Notes under the pieces: model-generated
What the model saw: only the letters and a program-made list of their open reading frames with translations
Told to the model about the DNA's origin: nothing
Databases searched by the model: none
Virus record (IMG/VR): IMGVR_UViG_3300034082_002287
Span: 1-23,324 of that record
Reading direction: 5' to 3' (one strand)
Length of the DNA stretch: 23,324 bases
Source of the DNA: a virus
Part shown: in pieces, positions 19,119 through 23,324 of the stretch
How positions within the stretch are numbered: position 1 is the first letter of the stretch
How the letters are laid out: the number at the start of each line of letters is the position of its first letter
Program-made: the position numbers and the translations under genes

Positions 19119-19193
19119 TGGTACCGAGAAAGAGAATTGAACTCTTGGCCAATGCCTTATCAAGACACTGCTCTACCACTGAGCTACCTCGGC
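19119..19193 (-). tRNA. tRNA-Ile(GAT)
   Basis: GCCGAGG/TCTCGGT acceptor, D arm TAGCTCAGTGGTAGAGC, anticodon loop TTGATAA in GTGTC/GGCAT (two wobbles), T arm AAGAG/CTCTT, CCA encoded. Reads ATC/ATT. Confidence 0.93.
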
Positions 19194-19196
19194 ATT

Positions 19197-19272
19197 TGGC
19201 GGTCTTAGGGGGTAACGATCCCCACTCTTATGGCGTGACAAGCCATCGTGCGTCCATGAACACTTTAAGACC
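19197..19272 (-). tRNA. tRNA-Asp(GTC), unusual T loop
   Basis: GGTCTTA/TAAGACC acceptor, discriminator G as in bacterial tRNA-Asp, anticodon loop TTGTCAC in ATGGC/GCCAT, CCA encoded. The T loop reads ATCGTTA, with A54 and T58 in place of the near-universal T54 and A58. Confidence 0.9.
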
Positions 19273-19278
19273 TAAAAT

Positions 19279-19350
19279 TGGTGGGTGGGAGTGAGAGTCG
19301 AACTCACATTTCAGGGGACCTGATTCTAACCAATTGAAATATCCCAACCC
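19279..19350 (-). pseudogene. tRNA with truncated anticodon arm (pseudo-tRNA)
   Basis: A good T arm (GTGAG-TTCGACT-CTCAC), encoded CCA and a D-arm-like segment (TTTCAATTGGTTAGAAT) are present. The anticodon region is only TCAGG-TCC-CCTGA, a 3-nt loop where 7 are needed; about 8 nt are missing before the T stem. The acceptor GGGTTGG/CCCACCC has a mismatch. No anticodon can be assigned. Spacing fits the array, so the unit is probably a decayed tRNA still transcribed with the others. Confidence 0.7.
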
Positions 19351-19352
19351 AT

Positions 19353-19427
19353 TGGGCAGACGTAAGAGAATTGAACTCTTGATATCGGAATCACAACCCG
19401 AGGTTTTACCACTAAACTAACATCTGC
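19353..19427 (-). tRNA. tRNA-His(GTG)
   Basis: Acceptor CAGATGT/ACGTCTG with an extra 5' G(-1) opposite C73, the histidine identity pair. Anticodon loop TTGTGAT in TCGGG/TCCGA, T arm AAGAG/CTCTT, CCA encoded. Reads CAC/CAT. Confidence 0.94.
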
Positions 19428-19433
19428 ATAATA

Positions 19434-19525
19434 CCATATAGAAGCAATCTTGTTTGGATTCGAACCTTGTTCTAGTATTGTCTATCTGCGCTTCCCACAG
19501 TGCTGACAAGAATGCTTTTATATGG
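19434..19525 (-). other. tRNA-like element enclosed by a long imperfect stem
   Basis: Minus strand: CCATATA and AAGCATTCTTGT at the left pair with ACAAGATTGCTT and TATATGG at the right, about 18 bp with two mismatches. Inside are a T-loop motif (GGTTCGAATCC) and a D-arm-like AGCACTGTGGGAAG, but no proper anticodon arm and no CCA of its own. The left arm includes the CCA end of tRNA-Lys. It is either a decayed tRNA or a processing structure. Confidence 0.5.
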
Positions 19526-19597
19526 TAGAGGCACAGAGAATCGAACTCTGATTTACTGGTTAAAAGCCAGTTACTTTAACCGTTAAGTTATACCTCC
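19523..19597 (-). tRNA. tRNA-Lys(TTT)
   Basis: GGAGGTA/TGCCTCT acceptor, anticodon loop CTTTTAA in ACTGG/CCAGT, T arm CAGAG/CTCTG, CCA encoded. Its first 10 nt double as the last codons and stop of the 43-aa gene. Reads AAA/AAG. Confidence 0.95.
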
Positions 19598-19719
19598 ACA
19601 GGTATTTGTTTTTGTGCTTTACGCATTGCCTTATTAGACTTGCGATGAGCACCTGCTTTACGGAATAAAGCCAAACGAACGAAGCAGTTACGTTCCTTGG
19701 CGATTGATTTTCGCTTCAT
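19588..19719 (-). CDS. 43-aa basic protein overlapping tRNA-Lys
   Basis: 43 aa, MKRKSIAKERNCFVRLALFRKAGAHRKSNKAMRKAQKQIPVEV, about one third Arg+Lys. AAGGAAAG directly before the ATG at 19719 is a strong ribosome site. The pattern RNxFVxLALFRKAGxHxKxxKAxRRxxK is a small basic protein I recall in many phages, often beside tRNA genes, with no known function. The C-terminal PVEV-stop is written in the first nucleotides of tRNA-Lys, so processing of the tRNA would destroy the mRNA end. The charge suggests RNA binding. Confidence 0.75.
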   Translation of the reverse strand: MKRKSIAKERNCFVRLALFRKAGAHRKSNKAMRKAQKQIPVEV

Positions 19720-19736
19720 AACTTTCCTTAAAAAAA

Positions 19737-19814
19737 TGGCAGAGGATACTGGATTCGAACCAGTGATAACGGAGTCAAAGTCCGCTGCTTTAGGCCAGAC
19801 TAAGCTAATCCCCA
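19737..19814 (-). tRNA. tRNA-Gln(TTG)
   Basis: Acceptor TGGGGAT with ATCCTCT (weak T1-T72 end, as glutamine tRNAs favour an open first pair), discriminator G, anticodon loop CTTTGAC in GCGGA/TCCGT, T arm ACTGG/CCAGT, CCA encoded. Reads CAA/CAG. Confidence 0.93.
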
Positions 19815-19821
19815 ACAATAT

Positions 19822-20021
19822 TACCATAATAAAATTTACTGCGAACCATTCACACCTACTTTTCACAGGCTGCGATCCTGCGCTGTGTGCGGTCATTACG
19901 TACAAGCTATCCATCACCATCGTAGCGGCTATCATGAGTATACCTAAACCGGAGACCGCCGTCCCGTTATTTGGTATAGTCCCCTAATGGACTTGTCAAC
20001 GCAATAAATTTTATTATGGTA
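19822..20021 (-). ncRNA. structured RNA segment with 17-bp terminal inverted repeat
   Basis: TACCATAATAAAATTTA (reverse-complement arm at 20005-20021) and its perfect 17-bp partner at 19822-19838 enclose about 166 nt, extended by 4 further pairs after one mismatch. Inside, the minus strand has AGTCC/GGACT, TATACC/GGTATA enclosing AACGG..CCGGTT and GAC-GGCG-GTC, and CACAG/CTGTG hairpins. One arm contains the CCA of tRNA-Glu. No open frame or intact tRNA. Looks like a folded RNA co-transcribed with the tRNAs; family unknown. Confidence 0.55.
19973..19999 (-). promoter_or_regulatory. possible internal promoter in the structured segment
   Basis: TTGACAAG (-35 at 19994-19999) is followed after 15 nt by TATACC (19973-19978). 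The context resembles the phage's other promoters, but spacing is short and the -10 is imperfect. Confidence 0.3.
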
Positions 20022-20092
20022 CTCGGCACGGGAATCGAACCCGTCTTTCCAGCGTGAAAGGCTAGCGTCCTAAACCGATAGACGAGCCGAGC
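20017..20092 (-). tRNA. tRNA-Glu(TTC)
   Basis: GCTCGGC/GCCGAGT acceptor, anticodon loop CTTTCAC in CTAGC/GCTGG, T arm ACGGG/CCCGT, CCA encoded. First tRNA of the array after the boxA-like leader. Reads GAA/GAG. Confidence 0.95.
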
Positions 20093-20107
20093 AAAACCAA
20101 AATTTAC

Positions 20108-20170
20108 ATTGTTAAAGAACATACTCTACACGTAAATACGAATAGAATTTTTTTGATTGATTTCTCAATC
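20108..20170 (-). promoter_or_regulatory. rrn-like antitermination leader: boxB hairpin then boxA
   Basis: Minus strand GATTGA-GAAA-TCAATC (20155-20170) forms a 6-bp GNRA-capped hairpin. After 34 nt comes GTTCTTTAACAAT (20108-20120), matching the rrn boxA core (E. coli TGCTCTTTAACAA). The order boxB then boxA is that of bacterial rRNA leaders, where NusB/S10 load antitermination factors. It lies between the promoter and the first tRNA. Confidence 0.7.
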
Positions 20171-20179
20171 CATACATGA

Positions 20180-20207
20180 ATTGTAACACAACCACGTATT
20201 TTGGCAA
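20180..20207 (-). promoter_or_regulatory. sigma70-type promoter of the tRNA array
   Basis: Minus strand: TTGCCA (20202-20207), 16-nt spacer, TACAAT (20180-20185). It follows an intrinsic terminator and precedes the boxB/boxA leader and tRNA-Glu by about 85 nt. Confidence 0.7.
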
Positions 20208-20237
20208 CCATCAGTGTTGTATAAAAACAACACCAAA

Positions 20238-20271
20238 CAAAAAACCCCAAACTTTTTAGGTTTGGGGTTTT
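20238..20271 (-). terminator. rho-independent terminator (bidirectional)
   Basis: CCCCAAAC/GTTTGGGG, 8 bp with a 7-nt loop, extended by A/T pairs and followed by TTTTTTG on the minus strand and TTTTG on the plus strand. It ends the metallophosphoesterase transcript and isolates the tRNA array. Confidence 0.9.
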
Positions 20272-20453
20272 GTTGCGGTAAACTTTTAAATTTAAACTTT
20301 TACAAAACCCCTAGCCTATTATCCAATAATGCTGGGCGTGAGCTAATCCAGCCACATACTGTGGACTGTTCCGTATACTCGCCGTGTCTTAATGAATGTA
20401 ACATAGGTCTTTATAAAAATTTAAATGTATGTAGTATATATCCACATTGTACA
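20272..20453 (-). other. 3' untranslated region with hairpins, no gene
   Basis: 182 nt between the phosphoesterase stop and the terminator. Minus-strand hairpins in a row: CCACA-GTA-TGTGG, GCTGG/CCAGC, ATTAT-TGG-ATAAT, then an AAGTTTAAATTTAAAAG palindromic stretch. No open frame or tRNA seen. May be an mRNA 3'-end-derived small RNA; nothing identifies it. Confidence 0.4.
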
Positions 20454-21314
20454 TCAAACCTCAACAAATTGCAAACTAAATTCATCAGCACGTTGTTCAT
20501 AGTGAATATAACCACGAGGATTACAAACAATTCGGCAACCACCAATCATGTAGTCAAATCTATCATGTGTGTGTCCATGAGTCCACAATTTAATCTGTGG
20601 TCTATCTAAGATAAACTCCGACAATTCCGATGAATAAGCACCATTAATAATTTTCTCTGTCTGATACCTTGGATGTGTGGACACCTTACTCGGTGAGTGG
20701 TGTCCGCAAATTACATACGTACTATTCGGATTTTCATCAACCTGGCCACGAATAAAATGCAACATTTCTTTGTGGTCAATTACCGAAGCAATTGGTGAAA
20801 ACTGTCCGGTGCGTGTCCGATACTTGCCTTCTAAGTCCTTATAATGCACTGGTGCTCTAGAATCGGCAATCTGTTTAAAGTCATTCATCACTCCACGAAT
20901 ATGACTTAGTGTTACCGGATCTTCATCGTTCATATTAGTCCAAAGAGTACCACCGATGAATTTAATTCCACCGAGAGTAACCATTTCTTTGTCCAGAATA
21001 TGCAAGTTAACCAAATAACCAAGTTTTTCTTTTAACTCAGTAATCGTATTAGCAAAGTCACCATGATAATGTTCGTGGTTACCCATTATATAAATCACAT
21101 GAGAAAAGTTTTTGCAACATGTCTGAAAGAAATTGTGGATGTGTTTAGACCTATCGAATCGGTCGACCACAGTTTTCTCAACTTCTTTCACTCCATGTAA
21201 CTCGGCAGCCACACAGATATCGCCAGATAGTATTAGTACCTCGGCATTCTCAGTGTTCTCCAACTCAATTGGTCCGAACTCCAAGTGGATATCAGACGCT
21301 ACTGCTATTCTCAT
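20454..21314 (-). CDS. calcineurin-like metallophosphoesterase
   Basis: 286 aa from the ATG at 21314, chosen because GGAAG precedes it and MRIAVASDIHLE begins the domain; an in-frame extension to 21404 lacks a site. Five metallophosphoesterase motifs are present: D8-I-H10, G31-D32, G78-N-H-E81, GHH (near 201) and GHTH (near 246). The dinuclear metal centre hydrolyses phosphomono- or diesters; the substrate cannot be told. Such enzymes in phages may process nucleic-acid ends, cyclic nucleotides or signalling dinucleotides. The gene follows a 56-aa gene with 23 nt overlap and ends before a strong terminator. Confidence 0.88.
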   Translation of the reverse strand: MRIAVASDIHLEFGPIELENTENAEVLILSGDICVAAELHGVKEVEKTVVDRFDRSKHIHNFFQTCCKNFSHVIYIMGNHEHYHGDFANTITELKEKLGYLVNLHILDKEMVTLGGIKFIGGTLWTNMNDEDPVTLSHIRGVMNDFKQIADSRAPVHYKDLEGKYRTRTGQFSPIASVIDHKEMLHFIRGQVDENPNSTYVICGHHSPSKVSTHPRYQTEKIINGAYSSELSEFILDRPQIKLWTHGHTHDRFDYMIGGCRIVCNPRGYIHYEQRADEFSLQFVEV

Positions 21315-21462
21315 TATTTTCTTCCATATAAAATTTTCTATACAACTTAACGTAATATTCGAATGCCAAAGGGTAATGTTCTGGATCCGGCAACCGGTCT
21401 CCAAATACCTCTATCATTTGGCTTAAGATTCTATTAGCTTCCTCATCGGTCAACACCGCCAT
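21292..21462 (-). CDS. small conserved phage protein
   Basis: 56 aa from the ATG at 21462, or 41 aa from the internal ATG at 21417 (MIEVFGDRLPDPEHYPLAFEYYVKLYRKFY...). The block VFGDRLPDPEHxPxxFxYYVxLYxxY is a conserved small phage family of unknown function. The -10 TATAAT of a promoter overlaps the upstream ATG, so a transcript from it could only use the internal start or a GTG/TTG near 21456. It overlaps the phosphoesterase start by 23 nt. Confidence 0.65.
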   Translation of the reverse strand: MAVLTDEEANRILSQMIEVFGDRLPDPEHYPLAFEYYVKLYRKFYMEENNENSSSV

Positions 21463-21490
21463 TATATGGTACCTTGCATGGTCTTGTCAA
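21461..21490 (-). promoter_or_regulatory. sigma70-type promoter
   Basis: Minus strand: TTGACA (21485-21490), 18-nt spacer, TATAAT (21461-21466), with the GCTTGACAA context shared by other promoters here. It would serve the small gene's internal start and the phosphoesterase. Confidence 0.7.
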
Positions 21491-21744
21491 GCACTTTTTA
21501 ACAGAAACTTACTCAGAATTGCCGAGGCTTCCGGATACTTTCCGTGTTTTAACATGAGGCGCTCCGATTCTCGGTTATGTACCTCAAACTCCTGCTCGAG
21601 CAATTCACCACGACTCTGAACAATCAATTCAAGAGCATAAGTGATATCATCCTCTGTAGCTTGGTCAAACCATGCTTTAAAGTCATCATCAGAGCAAGAC
21701 ATAATAAAATTTAGATTATCTCTATCCCATTCGTTCATATTCAA
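21487..21744 (-). CDS. conserved small phage protein
   Basis: 85 aa, MNMNEWDRDNLNFIMSCSDDDFKAWFDQATEDDITYALELIVQSRGELLEQEFEVHNRESERL... The pattern WxRDNLxFLLxCS, then L-xxWxxQxTEDDxxYALELL and a helical tail ending AxAILxKF is common in T4-like phages as an unknown. All-helical, acidic. The ribosome site is weak. It starts 7 nt after the 29-aa membrane peptide's stop. Function unknown. Confidence 0.72.
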   Translation of the reverse strand: MNMNEWDRDNLNFIMSCSDDDFKAWFDQATEDDITYALELIVQSRGELLEQEFEVHNRESERLMLKHGKYPEASAILSKFLLKSA

Positions 21745-21750
21745 GTCTTT

Positions 21751-21840
21751 CTATTTTTCACCGTTGTGTTCATCCAATGCTATCACAATAAAGGTGATAG
21801 CTATTACTGCAATAAAGATAATTAAATCAATATCCACCAT
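21751..21840 (-). CDS. 29-aa single-helix membrane peptide
   Basis: 29 aa, one hydrophobic helix (IDLIIFIAVIAITFIVIAL, about 4-22) then a polar tail (DEHNGEK). CTGGAG lies 4 nt before the ATG. The preceding 10-codon frame ends exactly where this begins (TGA-ATG), so reinitiation is possible. Membrane topology is likely N-out/C-in or the reverse; function unknown. Confidence 0.55.
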   Translation of the reverse strand: MVDIDLIIFIAVIAITFIVIALDEHNGEK

Positions 21841-21873
21841 TCAACTCCAGAATGATAATTCTTGTTCGTTCAT
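21841..21873 (-). CDS. 10-codon frame upstream of the membrane peptide
   Basis: MNEQELSFWS-stop. The ATG overlaps the previous stop as ATGA with AAGGA upstream, and the stop abuts the next ATG. It may be a translated spacer that couples the two neighbouring genes rather than a functional peptide. Confidence 0.3.
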   Translation of the reverse strand: MNEQELSFWS

Positions 21874-22076
21874 TTAAATTCCTTATTCACATAGTATTTA
21901 ACCAATGTTCTCTGAATCATGGTAATGATATCACCTTGGTCTTCAGGTACCAGAAACCTCACAGGACAATGACCCCATGTAGATTTTTTCACGAACTCAT
22001 AATACCACAACCTATGTTGTTTTTTCTCAGGATCAAATACAACATAAGGTCTTCCAATAAGAGATAAGTGACTCAT
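21870..22076 (-). CDS. conserved small phage protein
   Basis: 68 aa, MSHLSLIGRPYVVFDPEKKQHRLWYYEFVKKSTWGHCPVRFLVPEDQGDIITMIQRTLVKYYVNKEFK. Features PxVVFDPxxKxHRxWxxEFxKxxTWGxCPVRF followed by an amphipathic helix, a recurrent signature in large phages. Compact, basic, no membrane segment. ATGA overlap with the upstream gene. Function unknown. Confidence 0.75.
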   Translation of the reverse strand: MSHLSLIGRPYVVFDPEKKQHRLWYYEFVKKSTWGHCPVRFLVPEDQGDIITMIQRTLVKYYVNKEFK

Positions 22077-22273
22077 AGGTACTCCGCTGCATCATCATAA
22101 CCATTATCTATGAGCAATTGCTTATAGTAATCGGTCAGAATTACCACAAATTTCTGAAATTCAACATCGTAGTTGGACGACCAGTCAATGTTGCCTTTAC
22201 CAGGTCCCCATTCTTCATCTTTCCAGAAAACGAATCCGGCTTCTTTGGCCATATCTTTTACAATAGTATTCAT
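22073..22273 (-). CDS. conserved small phage protein (KEAGFVFW type)
   Basis: 66 aa, MNTIVKDMAKEAGFVFWKDEEWGPGKGNIDWSSNYDVEFQKFVVILTDYYKQLLIDNGYDD... Similar in layout to the 61-aa protein encoded at 22404-22589 (short helix ending A-xAGF, then a helical FxxxIxxD segment), suggesting an old duplication or a shared module. Trp-rich. Ribosome site TAGGATAAAT. Function unknown. Confidence 0.7.
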   Translation of the reverse strand: MNTIVKDMAKEAGFVFWKDEEWGPGKGNIDWSSNYDVEFQKFVVILTDYYKQLLIDNGYDDAAEYL

Positions 22274-22276
22274 AAT

Positions 22277-22402
22277 TTATCCTAAAATTGATTGGTATAT
22301 AGCGTGAAGAAATACTCCAACACCTATAAAAAATATAAGAGGTTGTATAACAAAAAATATTAATAAACCTTCGATAAATGCGGGTTCTAAAAATCTTTTC
22401 AT
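22277..22402 (-). CDS. 41-aa membrane peptide
   Basis: 41 aa, MKRFLEPAFIEGLLIFFVIQPLIFFIGVGVFLHAIYQSILG. A basic start then one long hydrophobic segment (about 12-34) containing a Pro kink. The start is 2 nt after the previous stop (TAATATG) with weak ribosome site. Similar microproteins elsewhere in this window suggest a class of phage membrane peptides. Function unknown. Confidence 0.55.
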   Translation of the reverse strand: MKRFLEPAFIEGLLIFFVIQPLIFFIGVGVFLHAIYQSILG

Positions 22403-22403
22403 A

Positions 22404-22589
22404 TTACATTCCAAAATGTTCTTTAATCATATCACCAGTACCAGCACAATTACCAGTGGCCTCAATACATTCCCGAATAATATCTTCGGCAAACCCTTCA
22501 ATATCAAAGGCTTGGTTTCGGTCATAGATACCGAAAGGAGAGGGTCTGAATCCAGCATCCTCGGCTAATTGTTTAATTCGTTCATTCAT
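22404..22589 (-). CDS. conserved small phage protein (MNERIKxLAExAGF type)
   Basis: 61 aa, MNERIKQLAEDAGFRPSPFGIYDRNQAFDIEGFAEDIIRECIEATGNCAGTGDMIKEHFGM. The MNERI(K/R)xLAExAGF start plus (F/L)ExFAExIIREC is a very common small phage family in T4-like and other phages, role unknown. It overlaps its upstream neighbour by 8 nt. Acidic, helical. Confidence 0.75.
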   Translation of the reverse strand: MNERIKQLAEDAGFRPSPFGIYDRNQAFDIEGFAEDIIRECIEATGNCAGTGDMIKEHFGM

Positions 22590-22734
22590 TTACAGTCTCC
22601 AAATCTTTAAGCAACTCCAGACAAGAATCAACCTCGCCCCAGTAATTTGCAATCACTTCTTCCCTAGAAATATCATGCCATAGTGCCACGGCCTCAATGA
22701 CGCCTTCTACATTCTTATTAAAACTTTTTTCCAT
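22582..22734 (-). CDS. hypothetical 50-aa protein
   Basis: 50 aa, MEKSFNKNVEGVIEAVALWHDISREEVIANYWGEVDSCLELLKDLETVNE, all-helical, acidic. The start overlaps the upstream stop as TAATG, so it relies on coupling. It overlaps the next gene by 8 nt. No family recognised; the tight TAATG overlap supports it as real. Confidence 0.6.
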   Translation of the reverse strand: MEKSFNKNVEGVIEAVALWHDISREEVIANYWGEVDSCLELLKDLETVNE

Positions 22735-22925
22735 TATTTCACCATAAACCGTGCTTTGACACGTTCCGCCAGTTCATCATACTTGAGAAACCGACCTTCA
22801 TTCCGTACGACCAAAGCGCACTCCAGTACGATCAAATCAACCAAGCGTAGGAAGTTATCCTTTCGCTTCGTCATATCTGCCTCAGTAAACTCAGCTTCCA
22901 TAACCAAATCATAAATCGTTTTCAT
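22734..22925 (-). CDS. hypothetical 63-aa protein
   Basis: 63 aa from the ATG at 22925 with GAGGATGAT upstream; a 10-residue in-frame extension to 22955 has no site. MKTIYDLVMEAEFTEADMTKRKDNFLRLVDLIVLECALVVRNEGRFLKYDELAERVKARFMVK is helical with mixed charge, and its LVxxECA-like segment recalls the small protein at 22404. Coupled to the following gene by TAATG. Function unknown. Confidence 0.65.
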   Translation of the reverse strand: MKTIYDLVMEAEFTEADMTKRKDNFLRLVDLIVLECALVVRNEGRFLKYDELAERVKARFMVK

Positions 22926-22932
22926 ATCATCC

Positions 22933-23049
22933 TCATTTAGGCATTGGCACCACATAAGTCAATAGGTAGACCCATACGGATACAATAACCACTATCAACA
23001 AAATGGTGGGTAACCAATCAGTTAACCAATCACGCAACCACTTAGGCAT
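22933..23049 (-). CDS. 38-aa single-pass membrane peptide
   Basis: 38 aa, MPKWLRDWLTDWLPTILLIVVIVSVWVYLLTYVVPMPK. An amphipathic Trp-rich N-terminus precedes one transmembrane helix (about 14-33). The ATG overlaps the previous stop as TAATG. Such Trp-rich amphipathic plus TM peptides may perturb membranes, but the role is unknown. Confidence 0.55.
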   Translation of the reverse strand: MPKWLRDWLTDWLPTILLIVVIVSVWVYLLTYVVPMPK

Positions 23050-23309
23050 TATGCCACAATCCATTTCATTTCATCCATCAGAACCACAGATTCCGACCCA
23101 TCATATTCTTCAACCAAGAATTGGCTTCCGGCAGGTATCCACATTACCTCTAAATCGGATGCACCACCAGTATAAGCACCGGGGTATACTAATTCACAGT
23201 AAGCCTCTATACCTTGCAACCAGTTCTCTGGCTTATTCAGAACAAAATCCACTATGACCGAATCAAATAACAATTCGGACAACGGAGAGTCCCGACCTTC
23301 TGGATACAT
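23049..23309 (-). CDS. conserved phage protein of unknown function
   Basis: 86 aa, MYPEGRDSPLSELLFDSVIVDFVLNKPENWLQGIEAYCELVYPGAYTGGASDLEVMWIPAGSQFLVEEYDGSESVVLMDEMKWIVA. Acidic, mixed alpha/beta, with a GSQFxVxEYDGxE(S/Y)V-like C-terminus typical of small phage beta-sandwich or SH3-like proteins. The ribosome site is weak, and the upstream gene lies beyond the window. Function unknown. Confidence 0.65.
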   Translation of the reverse strand: MYPEGRDSPLSELLFDSVIVDFVLNKPENWLQGIEAYCELVYPGAYTGGASDLEVMWIPAGSQFLVEEYDGSESVVLMDEMKWIVA

Positions 23310-23324
23310 GTTCCAAGTAGACCA

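Noticed and set aside
19839-20004. Possible degenerate tRNA-Phe (a TGTGAAAAG loop with T-GAA-AA order)
   Set aside because: The flanking stem pairs over only 3 bp with a 9-nt loop and the T arm does not close, so it is not better than chance.
1-23324. CRISPR arrays, insertion sequences, integrase or attachment sites
   Set aside because: No regularly spaced direct repeats, transposase-like proteins or integrase motifs were seen; tRNAs here are array members rather than integration targets.

Overview
The window is a stretch of a large, AT-rich, T4-like (Tevenvirinae-related) myovirus genome. Every convincing gene lies on the minus strand, so transcription runs from high to low coordinates. The T4-type assignment rests on a DsbA/gp33-like late-transcription pair at the left edge, a T4 RNase H (rnh) homologue, a CTAAATA-type late-promoter candidate, and many small conserved myophage proteins. 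The host is probably a Gram-negative proteobacterium: good sigma70 promoters, an rrn-type boxA, and a tmRNA tag (ANDEKFALAA) close to the ANDERFALAA tags I remember from betaproteobacteria. The host call is inference.

Layout, left to right. (1) 1-1.5 kb: gp33-like (cut by the window edge), dsbA, a small membrane protein, a SleB-type cell-wall hydrolase and a small conserved protein. (2) 1.51-1.84 kb: a circularly permuted (two-piece type) tmRNA. The acceptor half, with an encoded CCA, precedes an intervening segment and then the half carrying the tag frame. (3) 1.83-5.4 kb: a small protein, a virion-like protein and a PD-(D/E)XK exonuclease among conserved unknowns. (4) 5.4-9.3 kb: accessory genes (winged-helix-like, Gp88, AbrB-like, small membrane proteins) behind strong sigma70 promoters. 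(5) 9.1-12.5 kb: a ClpP-like protease with a complete Ser-His-Asp triad, GalE, a GT-A glycosyltransferase and a nucleotidyltransferase-cupin fusion. (6) 12.5-16.7 kb: RNase H, a SprT-like metallopeptidase, a WYL_2/Sm-like protein and unknowns. (7) 16.7-20.1 kb: 24 apparently intact tRNAs, one tRNA lacking most of its anticodon loop and one tRNA-like hairpin. They cover every amino acid except Phe. Interspersed are a YkuK-type RNase H-fold protein, a 43-aa basic protein and structured non-coding segments. The array is preceded by a promoter and a boxB/boxA-like leader resembling rRNA operon antitermination signals. (8) 20.2-23.3 kb: a terminator, a metallophosphoesterase and a run of tiny genes, several encoding single-helix membrane peptides.

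The most notable theme is a phage translation-maintenance kit: a nearly complete tRNA set (including an initiator-like tRNA), a tmRNA able in principle to rescue stalled ribosomes and tag nascent chains, and a ClpP-like peptidase of the family that degrades such tagged proteins. Sequence shows the parts; their working together is inference.
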